Shown here piece by piece: positions 23,741-35,299 of a stretch of DNA of 64,000 bases. The stretch is taken from positions 4,898,001 through 4,962,000 of the forward strand of contig NC_089435.1 in assembly GCF_026210795.1 (NCBI RefSeq). The letters run 5' to 3'. The notes beneath the pieces are model-generated. The model had not been told where the DNA came from. It did not search any database and saw only the letters and a program-made list of their open reading frames with translations. Each line of letters opens with the position of its first letter. Position 1 is the stretch's first letter. Origin of the DNA: Rhizophagus irregularis (lineage: Eukaryota > Glomeromycota > Glomeromycetes > Glomerales > Glomeraceae). The position numbers and the translations under genes were made by a program.

Positions 23741-26587
23741 TAATTTATTAAATATACAGTATATTATTGGTTGGGGAATAGTTATGTCGGTCACAGGACC
23801 AGATATTTGGGCAACGTAATAGTAAATATTTTTTGGATATGACGCAGCATATTTACAGAATTACAGTAGAGTCAGGCTACACTTCAATATAAATGTAATA
23901 AAAACAGTATTTATAGTAAAATATATATATACATTTCACGGTCCTATTTATAGTCTACATACAGTTATGTAATATACTTTATATACATACAGTAATTAAT
24001 AAAAACCTAATTTAGATAATTGAACCGAAGATCTATTCTTTTACTAGACTTTAAATAAACTGCCCAAAAAATAAAGTTTTTTAAGACTAAATAAAAATAA
24101 TAATGAAAATATATATAAAAGTTTCGGCTCTTTGTTTCAGATAATACAAAGATATTTGTTATCAATAAAGCTAAATTCGAAAATGGGATTAGGATTTACA
24201 CAAAGAAACTTTTTGAACTCATTTACAATAACTCTCTTTTGGGAAGTAATGATGACGAACAATTTACTTTTTTTTCTTGGCCATTTTTAGAGAATTATAA
24301 ATTGGCTTTATGTACCTGCTGCTTAAAATGAAAATCTCATCAAGTAACACTAAACTTGATCTTGATTTAGTACTCTTCTTTCTTTTTGGTTTTTATTCCT
24401 TGTTCGCATTGTAGAAACAATAGAAACAATAGAAAAATGTTGAATGTTGTGTATATATGTACATAAAAGGAAGTTCTGTTTAATCGGCTGTTAATTTAAC
24501 CGAAGGGTACAAATTTAAATGTCTCAGGTACAGATAGATCAATCATTTTTTTTTCCGACTTAATAATTATTAATGATACGTTATAGTTTCATTATAATTT
24601 AAGGAAAGGATGTATGATAAGTTATGTCAAATGACCGTCATAATATTAACTTGATTTGCTAAATAGACCAAGAAAAATCTTGTTACGTCACAACTTTTTT
24701 GTCAATTTTTTTTTTTTATACCAACCAAATAACAGAGTAATTAAACCAAAAAATGATACTGTATACACTAGGGCCAGCAAAATCTTATGTGACACAAAAT
24801 TAATATAATATATATTATCAGTTATCCTCATAAGTTCATGCAGATTTTACTTAATTGTTATTTAGGTCGGTTATCTCATATTACTATGTATTAGCATAAT
24901 AATAAAATTATTGGATAGTAACGGAAGTTTATTATAAAAATTGCATGAACGGTCCCGTCAAACCGATAATATATAATAATTGAATATTAAATCTTACCTG
25001 GGGGAGTCTAGTTTCTACTTTTATAAATTAGCTAAAGGATGCACAATATATTAATTTAGCTCATTAATATAAATTTTATGTTATCAAAAAATTAAAAAGC
25101 ACCAGGAATTCTAACGTTAATTGCAAAAGTTCTTAGATTAGTATGTTGCAGTGATTCTAATAAAAAATGTGTAGGTCCATCGGTACGCACGCCTAACAAC
25201 AGTACAATTGTTTAAAATTCGTTTATTTCATATGATGATCAACAAATTTCGCAAGAATTACTCATTATTTACATAGGATCATGTTATTCATGTATAGAAA
25301 AACTTTATAGTTATCCAATAGTATTTTATATTATTATTTATACGCGTAATAAAATAATATTTATATACATTATCAATACTATAAATTAATTAATGTGGAA
25401 AATTAAAAAAGTGCAGTTATTAAATGAAAAATTACCTCCTTAAAGGTGATAAAATTATACTTTGTTAGACTATTTAGACTATTGATAAACTATTTATACA
25501 TGATCATAGAGGCATTATATAATATAAAGCTCATTAATTCTTTCTGGTGCAATTGGTGCAATAGGAATAATTGTTCTGCCATTTTTTGTTTTATAACAAA
25601 ATAGTTTCGCCAATTAAGTATTATAAACTTTTGATATATTACTTAAAAAAACCAATTCCTTCCAAAAAAAAAACCAATTCGAAACCATAAACGGAGTGAT
25701 AAGCCACTAAATTATCATGTGCGTCATGTGCGTCATTGTGCATCCGATATTATCACTTATTTTTTGATCGACATATTGATCAAAATTCGTATTAAAATTC
25801 GTATTTATCACTAAATTTGATTAGTGAGACAAATCGCACACACGTACGCCACAAACAATACGCCCCCCTAAATTGGGACGGGCTTGTAATCCAAATTAAT
25901 TGAATCTGATCCGAGTATTACCGTTATATTTCTAAAAACTCAGTGAACTCATATGACTCACATGGAATATAAACTAATTTTTATTCCAATTAATCCTTTT
26001 TACACAAATATTAACATTTTATTCAAGATGGTTTCTTTCTTCGGTTTCAAAATATTATCGAACGCACTTTGCCAACCCTAATATAAACTAATTAAAGTAC
26101 AATTTTAACAATTTCATGATTGATAACAAAAAAAATCCAAATAGTACTAGTTTTTTTTTTGGTTTATTTTAGTAAATAGTTGTCAAACAAAGATTCCACG
26201 GAAATTGAGAAAAAATAATGAATACTTTATAAAATTATACAGCATATTGTATATCTTGATTCTAAAAAAAAATTACAATTTTTTTATATTACAATAAATA
26301 ATTTTCTTTCTCTTTTTTATATCACGGAAAGTATTTCCGATTTATTTTGAAATTGATTTTTAATAATTCTGATAATGGGATTATGTGATGAATGGAGATA
26401 TGCATCATCGTTTCAGAAATTTTTGTTCGTGTGACCATGTATAATATAATCTAAGACTCTCGAAATTATATAAACTGCCTTGTTCCTTATCGTTTTCAAA
26501 AGTAACATAGAAATTTTATCATTCTATAGTCTCCTTACAAAGAATTTCTAAATATCAAAAATAAATAAATTAAAAAAAAAAGGGAAA
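23741..26587. repeat. Duplicated unit S1, upstream part
   Basis: From about 24000 this is the most diverged of three copies of a unit that carries the small basic gene (others: 30340-32120, 47700-50440). Shared landmarks include GGGATTAGGATTTACAC and AAAGAAAC near 24185, TTATTCCAATTAATCC near 25980 and ACTTTATAAAATTATACAGC near 26225. No ORF of note was seen in 23741-26587. Confidence 0.6.
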
Positions 26588-26758
26588 ATGAACCAACCAT
26601 CATATATACAGGATCGTATTCATAAGCGTCGAATTCGACGACGACTAAGAATTAGATTAAATCCTATTACTAGACAAATTAGACAATTACCAATACAAAA
26701 CATATACAACGTTTATTCATTCGAAAATCAATTATTTAATGGAACCAATTTCCCTTAA
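26588..26758 (+). CDS. Small basic protein, family member 1 (56 residues)
   Basis: ATG at 26588, TAA at 26756. The protein begins MNQPSYIQDR, then has a dense basic block (HKRRIRRRLRIRLNP), then TRQIRQLPIQNI and SFENQLFNG, ending FP. Two paralogues in the window (32121-32324, 50441-50656) share the basic block, RQIR-LP-QNI-N and SF-N--FNG---FP, with substitutions concentrated in the linker, as expected for a protein under constraint. This copy lacks the Ser/Asp-rich insert seen after the N-terminus in the other two. No signal peptide, no Cys, no known domain. The Arg density would suit nucleic-acid binding or nuclear targeting, but that is a guess. Confidence 0.6.
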   Translation: MNQPSYIQDRIHKRRIRRRLRIRLNPITRQIRQLPIQNIYNVYSFENQLFNGTNFP

Positions 26759-26799
26759 AATTGTTCACTTAATAATCACTATACTTAGTTCCTTTCTAA

Positions 26800-27215
26800 T
26801 AGACCTTTCGCGTTTATTCGAATCTTTTTTTTTTAATTTCATGGCCTAATAATTACATTTAATCCCTTCTAATAGACCATTCGCTTACGTTTATTCGAAT
26901 TATTTTAATTTCGTAGCCTAATAATTAAATTTAATCCCTTCTAATAGACCATTCGCTTACGTTTATTCGAATTTTTTTTTTAATTTCGTAACATTTAATT
27001 TCCTTCTAATAGATCCTTCGTTTGCGTTTATTCGACCTTTCGCTTGTTCGTTTGCGTTTATTCGAATCTTTTTTTTTACATAATAATTATATTTAATTCC
27101 AATCTAATAGACTTTTCGCTTACGTTCGCTTGCGTTTATTCGAATCTTTTTTTTTAATTTCGTAGCATTTAACTACCTTCTAATAGATCCTTCGTAGCAT
27201 AATAATTTACATTTA
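26800..27215 (+). repeat. Tandem repeats downstream of small gene 1
   Basis: A unit of about 75 bp (CCTTCTAATAGACCATTCGC, then TTACGTTTATTCGAAT, a T run, AATTTCGTAGCCTAATAATT) is repeated about five to six times with shortened copies. The other two small-gene copies have only one trace of it after the stop codon (near 32340-32400 and 50690-50750), so the expansion is specific to this locus. Confidence 0.75.
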
Positions 27216-28686
27216 ATTCTCTTCCTTCACATTCGAAATCCTATTCTAATTTCGCAAATCAAAATCCGTTTAATGATAAAGCTCGAATATCTCAAATACC
27301 ATTAGCATCCTATAAAAGAATACTCGTAGTTAATTCAAATGGCAAATGTACAACTTATTCGAATACAAGATTTTATTTATTACTTACCCTTTTATATTTC
27401 AAAAAAAAAAAATTTCAAGATCTTTTATTTGTAGATTAAAACTAGGAGGTTCACATAATATAAATTATTATTATTATTATTTAATTATAAGTCTCATATA
27501 TGATTAATTATTTGTTGAATTAAGAAAAAAAAAAAGAATCAAAGAAAATTCTTTATTCGTAAAATTTTAAATAAGTTTTAAAAAATATATATGTAAATTT
27601 TTCGGTGAGATTGATTAAAATTATTAAATTAAATAATCCGAATTAATAAAAATAGTATTAAAAAAAACATGAAATAAGCTTCACATAAAAACTCAATGGA
27701 AAAAAGAACTTGAAATTTTTCAATAGGATTTTATACAATATTTACGGTTGAATTTAATAGAATACTTTTAAGGAAATAAAAAATAACGTTGCTATATGCG
27801 TATATGTGATCGTTATATGGCCAGAAGAGATGTTGTACAAGGTCAAGATTGCGTCAAAACCCCTATTATTACCATTATTAATGATAAAAAAGGGAAAAAC
27901 TTAATTTTTTTCTTATTATGAGCGACAGTTTACAACAATAACTTTCTTTTTTCGACAATGGAAAATGAAATGACCCTAGACGACTTTATTGATAAGTATT
28001 ATTGGTGCAAAAATTTTAATATGTAATCCTAAAATCTCAGGTTGTTTAGACTCAAACTCATGGAGAAACTTAACAAGTTTTTCAAATAAATTTACAATAT
28101 ATAATTAATATTAATTTCATAAATACTAAGTATAAAAATTTTCGTAATATTATGTGATATAAAGTTTACTTGTATGATATGCGATACAGGTGACGACTGG
28201 TGACGTGGTCAATCAACACCTGACGCCTGAGGCACAGCATATACATTATACAATATGTTAAAAATTAGGTAAATAGTTTAAAGAAAATAACAATATGAAT
28301 TATGTGAACGCATATCTGTAATGTGTGACAAAGACTCGCTTACGGACCGTTTCCTGACATGCTATGCCGATTATATTGTACTTTTAAATTTTAGGAAATG
28401 GTTGGCACTCTTGGCAGATGATCAGCACATACGCCACGACTGTTTTTACGAAAAAATTTTTACCTTGAAAAAAAAGGGTTAATAAACTTTACTTTTAACT
28501 TCCAAAAATTACGCCTAAGAATGTATTTTCACCCGCTCTGCAAGTTTACTTAGAACGACGAAATAAGTTTTATATGACTTATACGCGTTTCTTTTAAAAA
28601 CATGCGCCACGTACATTAGCGCCACGTACAGTACATTAAATATGCGATTATGAACATCATGGATGATAAGTTACTAATTATAGAAC
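27216..28686. repeat. Duplicated unit S1, downstream part
   Basis: Matches the sequence after small genes 2 and 3: the AATTCAAATGGCAAATGTAC block (27334), AGAATACTTTTAAGGAAAT (27759), TTTAGACTCAAACTCATGG (28043) and CAATCAACACCTGACGCCTG (28210, also near 51915). It lacks the 200-bp segment with ATATCACGGG found in units S2 and S3. No gene recognised; short frames after the small gene are not conserved between copies. Confidence 0.55.
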
Positions 28687-29102
28687 TAGGGATGGGGTCG
28701 GTTCGATTACGTAATTTTGAGCAGTTTTTGGAACCGATCAAAATCTCGTGAGTTTCGAACTTATATGAGCCAAAAATCTTATTGGGAATAGAGAAACACT
28801 AATATTTTTACAATAAATAAAAAAAAAGAAAATTTATAAGTCAAAACAATTTTTAATAGCTTTTAAAAATTGAACCGAACCGGTTCCGAACCGGTTCTAA
28901 AAACCGGTTCAAAATATGATCAACATCAAAATTATGATGATCATGAACCAACTATTGATTGTTAACCAATCAAAATTTTTTTAATTCATAATCAATATAT
29001 GTTCGACTTGTGTCTTTAATTTGACACATGTAGCTCATATTTTTCTTAATGGGAACCGACGTGGAACCGAAATGGAACCGAACGAACCGTCCCCATCCCT
29101 AT
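28687..29102. mobile_element. hAT-like non-autonomous element, 416 bp
   Basis: The ends are TAGGGATGGGGTCGGTTCG and its near-perfect inverse CGAACCGTCCCCATCCCTA. A perfect 8-bp target duplication TATAGAAC flanks it (28679-28686, 29103-29110). TAGGGATG termini with 8-bp duplications are typical of hAT elements. The interior has GGTTCCGAACCGGTTC-type palindromes and no transposase. Confidence 0.9.
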
Positions 29103-29512
29103 ATAGAACGGGATTGAGTCAAGACAACAAGTTTATCATTCATAAAAGAAGACTCCTTTAATATAGGTGTTTGTTGTGTAGGATATTTGATATGAAATTT
29201 ATTAAGCAATCCCAAAATTTTTAATAGCCAGCATTAATGGAATTACTTAATATAAAAGTACGCAACACCGATCATTGCTCATTACATAATTAGGATCATA
29301 TGATAACCTTTATACATGCTTTTTTTTCTGCCAGTCAAAATTTGATGCAAGGTAAGCATTGTAAATATAAATATAACGTGTTTATGATTTTATGCGTGAT
29401 AATAATTTGTTTTTAATTCTTGCTGATAAAAAGATTTTTTGAGAAAGTGGGCGTTGATAAATTACCATTATATCAACAGTGGAACTTATATACGAAAACG
29501 TGTTATCATATA

Positions 29513-29692
29513 CAGTCATCCTCCCATATAATCGCACCCTTCGGGACCAAAAAAAAATGGTGTGACTATAAAAATTATATATGATATGATTAAAGGGAAG
29601 GTTTTTTTAATAATAGTAACTTGGGATTAATGTAAATGTGCTTATAAGGGAGTTGTGATTATACAGGGGGTGACTATATGGGGGGACGACTC
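29513..29692. mobile_element. Tc1/mariner-pogo-like MITE, 180 bp
   Basis: Imperfect 27-bp inverted ends: CAGTCATCCTCCCATATAAT at left and, inverted, GAGTCGTCCCCCCATATAG at right, each flanked by TA (29511-29512, 29693-29694). The CAGTC...TATAA.CGCACC style recalls pogo/Fot1-type termini. Too short to code. Confidence 0.75.
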
Positions 29693-29694
29693 TA

Positions 29695-32120
29695 TATAAA
29701 TATATTTGTCAATATTTTCTTTCCTTAAATTTCTTAAAAAATAATCACGTTTTTTTACATTTATTGTATTAATTGATTAGAAAAAAATTTTTTCTTTTAG
29801 AAGTTTTGAAAGAGCAAATCTGTTCCAACAAAAACTTAAGATCGAATATTATTGCCAAACCCGTCTTCAAATACTTTTGGATTTTAATGATTCATTCAAT
29901 ATTAATAACTTTTAGTTGAACCTAATTTATAAGTTATTTTATTTCTTATAGTATTCTTTTGAGTATTGTTTATATTTATCTATTTCATAAAATAAATAAC
30001 GTCCTTGTAGTAAAATTTGTTTCCAAACTATAGATACTTTTTCAGTATATCCATTCAATGTACATTCAAATTTTGTCAGATTTTCCGAAATATCTCGGCA
30101 TATTTACAGTAGTAGATTTTATACATGCCAGAAATTTAATAAATTTAATTAATCTTAAATGAATTAATATTTTTAATTCTCTTGAGAATTCTCAAATTTA
30201 TGTTTATACAGTATATAATATTTGTCTAAGATTGGGCATTGTCATAATCGGGTAAAATTTAACGTTTCGTATACACAAACAACTATAATTGCAAAAACAT
30301 GATATCTGATATTCCATTTTGTAAAAATCATACCATATACTGTATGTAAAATTGCATAATTACTATTGTATCTTCCCATAAATAATAATGAATTTTTCTA
30401 AAAATTAGTAATCAGGTTACATCATTTATAAAGTGATGTTTTAAAAATAAGTTGGTTTACACGGTATTTATAGTAAATTAATATATTTACTGTATATATA
30501 TAGTATACGCTGTGTTCTGATTCTGGAGCTTTTATTAGAAGTTGTTGCGATCCTATTTATAGTTAAAGTTCTTTAAAGTTTAAAAAAAAAATATCAATTA
30601 ATAAAAATCTAATTTGGAATTGAAAGGAATACTGTAGCATTTTAAGATAATTTCTTCCCTCGGAATTCAAATTTCTCGTAATGTAAGCCTTTTTTGGAAG
30701 ATCATTTCGGGATTGAACCGAAATCTACGCCATTTTGCTTTTATTGTTGTTAATAAACTGCGGTAAAAGATGCAAATGTTTATGAATTAACCCAAAAAAG
30801 TAATAAAGTTAATACTGCTGTATGATAAAGATTGAGAAGGTAAAGAAAAGAAAGAATGGACAAAAAGAACTTGGTCTCTGCTTTTTGTTTCAGGCTTTCA
30901 GCTGATAATAATTTGCGTAAAAGAAATAACGATATATATCTGATATAGTTATCAATAAGAGCTAAATTCACGAAAATGGGATTTACACAAAGAAACGCAA
31001 TTAATTATTATTACTAATTATTAATAGGTTTCATTTAACTCTCTTTTAGGAAATTATTTAAATAATGATGATGCTTTTAATTTGGAGGATTATAATACAT
31101 ATCTCAAGAAAAGGATGTTGAGATTTTACAATCATCCCGTGATACAAAATTAAGCATTCTTATTGGTCGAAATTAAAAATTGAATATTATTGGTCATCAA
31201 AAAAATCTTATCTGGGGCGCTTCCTTATGAAACTAATACTATAGATAATATATGTCACTGCCATTATTATTTTACATTTATAAATTAGATACATAATATA
31301 TTATTTAAGTTCATTAAGGATATCAATAAATTTGATGTAATCAAAGTACAGGAATTCTAGCAATGATTGCAAATAAGAAAAGTAATGTGTAACGTTTAAT
31401 CGCACGCCACGCACGTCATGTCTCCTTAATATCCAAGTAGGGAAATTAAAATTTATTTCTATAAAATCTCAGAACTCACTCACATGAAATATATACTGAT
31501 TTTTATTCCAATTAATCCTTTTTACACAAATATAACATTTCATTTAAAGGGGAGATTCTTTCATCAATTCATGATTGATTATAAAAAAATCCATCATTAA
31601 CATGTGAAATGATTGTAATTTTAATTATTTCAACCATTTTTACCTGGAAATCGAGAAAAAATAATGAATACTTTACAGTACAGTATAAGTAATAGTATCT
31701 AATCGTGTATAATATAAAAAAGAATCTCTTCATTATATTTTTTAAAGTTATACAGCATACTACTATATTTTTACATTATGATAAATAATTTTATTACAAT
31801 ACCTTTTTCTTTATTAATAATCTGTTATGTATTCTGGAATGTTCTTTGCACAGAAATATTTCCGATTTATGGTCTTTGTGGTTAAATATTCCGATCATTC
31901 TAATAATGGTATGCACAAATCGACCCAGTTCGTGCGACAATAAATAGTTATAAATTGTTATTCATCGAGGAAGTAGGTTGAGATATTCTAAAAGATTTAA
32001 ATGTTCAATAACGAATGTTTTTCTGCTTTGTTATTTATCGTTTTCAAAGTAATATAGAATTTCTATATATCAAAAAAAAAAATAAATCAATAAATAAATA
32101 AAATTATAAAAAAGAAAAAG
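29695..32120. repeat. Intergenic, then duplicated unit S2 upstream part
   Basis: 29695-30340 shows nothing specific. From 30340 the sequence parallels unit S3 (47700-50440): GGAGCTTTTATTAGAAGTT (30526 and about 47953), CTTCCCTCGGAATTCAAATT (30655 and about 48124) and GGGATTTACACAAAGAAA (30978 and about 48450). No gene seen. Confidence 0.6.
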
Positions 32121-32324
32121 ATGGACCAACCATCAGTCACTTATTCCATTAATGACACCGATAACTCATCATCATATCGTAAACGACGAATCCAACGACA
32201 ACTAAGAAGCAATACATTTAGATTAAATCCTATTATTAGACAAATTAGACAATTACCAACACAAAACATAAATAACATTAATTCATTCGAAAACCAATTC
32301 TTTAATGGAGCTAGTTTTCCTTAA
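32121..32324 (+). CDS. Small basic protein, family member 2 (67 residues)
   Basis: ATG at 32121, TAA at 32322. It begins MDQPSVTYSINDTDNSSSYR, then KRRIQRQLRSN, LNPIIRQIRQLPTQNI and SFENQFFNGASFP at the end. Paralogous to 26588-26758 and 50441-50656. Compared with member 1 it has an 11-residue Ser/Asp/Asn-rich insert near the N-terminus. The A-rich leader just before ATG and the upstream block TAGAATTTCTATATATC are shared with member 3. Unknown function; no targeting signal or domain recognised. Confidence 0.6.
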   Translation: MDQPSVTYSINDTDNSSSYRKRRIQRQLRSNTFRLNPIIRQIRQLPTQNINNINSFENQFFNGASFP

Positions 32325-33384
32325 AATTGTTCACTTATTAAATAATTATACTTAGTTCCTACCATTCGCGCGCTTTAGTAGTATTTACATTTCGATATCG
32401 ATATCGTTCCTTCGCATCATTCGAAATCTTATTCAAATTTCGTAAATCCGTATATTTAATTTAGATAGCAAAATCCGTTTAACGACAAAGCTCGGATATT
32501 TCAAATTCATTGGCGTCCTATAAAAAATACTCATGGTTAATTCAAACGGCAAATGTACAACCATCCGAATACAAATTTATCTATTACTTACCCTTTCACA
32601 TCTCAAAAAAAAAAAAATTTAAGATCTTTTATTTTAAGATTAAACCTAACAAACATAAATTATTATTTTTTTTAATTATAAGTCTTATATATCAATTAAT
32701 AATTGTTTTGAATAGAGGAAAAAAAGTAAGAATCAAAGAAAATTTTATGCAAAATTAAATTAAATTTAACTGAATTAATAAAAATACCGTATATCACGGG
32801 CCATAGTACCTGGGTCGGTTGACGCTGTGTACGAAATTTTTTATTTATAAATGAAGGGTTTTAAAAACTTGTAGTATATTAAAAAAATATTTAAATGTGT
32901 CGCCTGGGTAAAATTAGATTGTTTAAATAGTATAATCAAAAGAAATGGAAGAAAAAAAGTGGGGGATACTATACATCAATTGAATTTATACAATTTACGA
33001 TTGAATTTAATAGAATACTTTTAAGGAAATATTCATGTGATGAAAATCGTTGTGTTACATATAGGAGGGGTTAAATCCCCCTATTATCATTGTTGTCGAT
33101 AAAAAAGGGAAAATTTGATTTTTTTTTATTATGAATGATGAAAACAGTTCACACAATGAAAAATGAAATGGACCTGGACGACTTTATTTGAAAAGTATTT
33201 ATTATTATTAGTGCAAAATTTTTTTGGTATCATATATTATACATTAATATTTATTCTAATATATAATATATAAAAATGAAGTTTTAAATGAAGTTTTAAA
33301 TACAAAAATATTTACAATAAATTTACATGGAATCGGTAGAAGAGTTTTCTTTTTCTTGAGTACGCCTCCTGCTTCTTGAGAGAG
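32325..33384. repeat. Duplicated unit S2 downstream part
   Basis: 32760-33310 is nearly identical to 51090-51640 (both contain ACCGTATATCACGGG, GGTTGACGCTGTGTACG and GTCGCCTGGGTAAAATTAG), a much closer match than the rest of the unit, and unit S1 lacks it. That suggests either recent conversion between S2 and S3 or a conserved insertion. A plus frame at 32510-32758 is not kept in the other copies and is ignored. Confidence 0.6.
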
Positions 33385-33477
33385 TCATTCTTTATACACA
33401 AAAAGATGATCAAGGTGACCAGATAATTCTCGCACAGCCACAGGCCCAACTTCATTTTCTAGTTTCCAAGTTTTTTT
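33385..33477 (-). pseudogene. Orphan terminal exon fragment (30 codons)
   Basis: On the minus strand a TTTTACAG acceptor at 33478-33480 is followed by an open frame containing KTWKLENEVGPVAVREL then SGHLDHLFVYKE and TGA at 33385-33387. The stretch is richer in GC and more coding-like than its surroundings. It lies in a segment of about 300 bp (33320-33630) that is absent from the matching point of unit S3 (near 51640), so it arrived by insertion. No upstream exon or domain was recognised. Confidence 0.35.
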
Positions 33478-33639
33478 CTGTAAAATTGAGAAATTTTTAA
33501 TTTGTTTGACAAATTAACGGATATTTTTTTTACGGGAAAAGTAAAACCTTTTTACTTTTTGCAGTATGATTTTATATAAATTACTTAAATTTTAGACTTG
33601 TTATATAACATTAAGATATAATTAAACATTAAAATTTCC

Positions 33640-34447
33640 AGTCTTAATAAATTTTTTATTGTTTAAATAAATTTATTTATTACATTAAAAAGTATGTAAT
33701 CATAAAATCTCATATTGTTTAGACTCAAACTCATGGAAAAACTTCGAGATAATTTTACAATATATAATTAATTTCACATAAATCAAATAAGTATAAATTT
33801 TCATAATATTTATAATTCATTATACAATATGTTAAAAATTAGGTAAATAGTTTAAAGGAACGAAATCTCAGGAATGATTTATGAGGTTGTATTATATTCG
33901 AGGTTCATCATTAAACAGGTTATAAATTAGGAATTGAAGATAACAATTTCGAATTATGTGAATTGAACGTATATCTGTAATGTGTGACAAAGGCTCGCTG
34001 GTATTACAGAAAGGAGTATGGTCAGGTCGGCGTGGTAAGTAGAGTATGGTGATATTTAGCCGTGTGAAACATAAACGGTGTGAACCATACAATAGCATCT
34101 CGCCCACTCTGAATCACGTGTTTGGCCCGTCGTGTTATTAGTCCGGAGCGTAGCAAAGGACTCTATATGTTCTAGCCGTGGTGGTACAAAATATCCCATT
34201 GTCCGTCCGCTTGTTCTTTGAGTCAACGTTTAATTGGTTCTTATATTACATGAAATTATCTCGATCGGTTAATTGAGCATGTGGTTATCTACCTAAGCTC
34301 CGGACTACGTAATGGTTTACCGTTTCCCTAGTTTATCACTTAACTGATATATATATACTGTATATATATTATACAACGCGTCTTTTGACACTTAAATTGC
34401 ATTATACTTAATGTAAACTTATAAAAAAACTCTTATACAAAAATAAA
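33640..34447. other. End of unit S2 and GC-richer spacer
   Basis: 33640-33990 still matches units S1 and S3 (TTTAGACTCAAACTCATGG near 33717, TATCTGTAATGTGTGACAAA near 33970). 34080-34330 is less AT-rich than its neighbours but shows no coding frame, tRNA or hairpin that I can support. A TATATATATACTGTATATAT stretch around 34350-34370 could serve as a promoter for the small frame at 34448. Confidence 0.4.
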
Positions 34448-34534
34448 ATGGAATATATAACTAGTGAATTTAACTATTGTAAAGGGTGCCAGAAGCGTTT
34501 GCCTATTAACAATCTTCGATGTGACAAATCGTAA
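34448..34534 (+). pseudogene. Remnant of a Cys-rich N-terminal exon (28 codons)
   Basis: ATG at 34448 opens MEYITSEFNYCKGCQKRLPI then NNLRCDKS and TAA at 34532. The C-x2-C spacing and style resemble the Cys-rich N-terminus of kinases such as the one at 60714 here. A GTAAG donor follows at 34553. The product is too short to fold as a complete zinc ribbon (only three Cys), so a truncated first exon seems likeliest. Confidence 0.35.
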
Positions 34535-34821
34535 CTTAGTATGGTAAGTCTCAAAAAACAGAAGTCTGAAAATAATTGTTACGATTTAATAGTAAAGCTT
34601 GTGATCAACGCTTAAACCCAAATAATAATATGCAGTGTAATATCGTCCTATTAAAAAATGTAAATGTATAAAATTTTTACAGGGCGTGTTAACATGCAAT
34701 GAAAAATTCCAATAAATATTTCTTGAAATTATGAATTTTTTCGCCTATGAGAGTCTTGCTTGCAATTACATAAGTTATAATTAATAATAAATTAAATAGT
34801 GTAGGAATCAGTTCTTTTAGG

Positions 34822-35281
34822 GGTCTGGTTCACATTACCGACAATCATATTACCGACAATCATTTTACCGACAAATAATAATATAATTTTTTATTAATTG
34901 AAATAATATACAGTACATTATTATATTCAATTAGTTACAAAAAAAGCAAATTATATAAACTAAATTAAGAAAATTTTTAAGAACAATTCTAAGTACAATA
35001 TATTATGAAGCTGAAATAAATTTTTTAAAAAATAAAATTGATAAAATTCAAGTTATTTTATTATATATGAATATCGTAGTATTTTACATTTGTTATATAT
35101 TAATCAATTTTTTATTTATATATAATATATTATGGTAAATTCTTTTATACTAAATATGTATTATAATTTTCATACTGAAGTGGGTAGTGAAATAGTAATA
35201 AATACTGTAAGTGTTGATGGTAAAATGAGTGTCGGTAAAATGATTGTCAGTAATATGATTGTCGGTAATGTGAACGGGTCC
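34822..35281. mobile_element. MULE-like non-autonomous element, 460 bp
   Basis: Long inverted ends: GGTCTGGTTCACATTACCG at left and CGGTAATGTGAACGGGTCC at right. Both continue with repeated ATTACCGACAATCAT units, giving arms of about 50 bp. A perfect 9-bp duplication TCTTTTAGG flanks the element (34813-34821, 35282-35290), as for Mutator-like elements. The interior is AT-rich without coding sequence. Confidence 0.85.
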
Positions 35282-35299
35282 TCTTTTAGGAGGGTTTTT

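Noticed and set aside
32510-32758. 82-codon plus frame after small gene 2
   Set aside because: Frame and stops are not conserved in the matching sequence after small genes 1 and 3, although the DNA is homologous.
34088-34330. GC-richer segment considered as a tRNA or gene
   Set aside because: No cloverleaf with acceptor and anticodon arms could be drawn, and no coding frame has paralogues or motifs.
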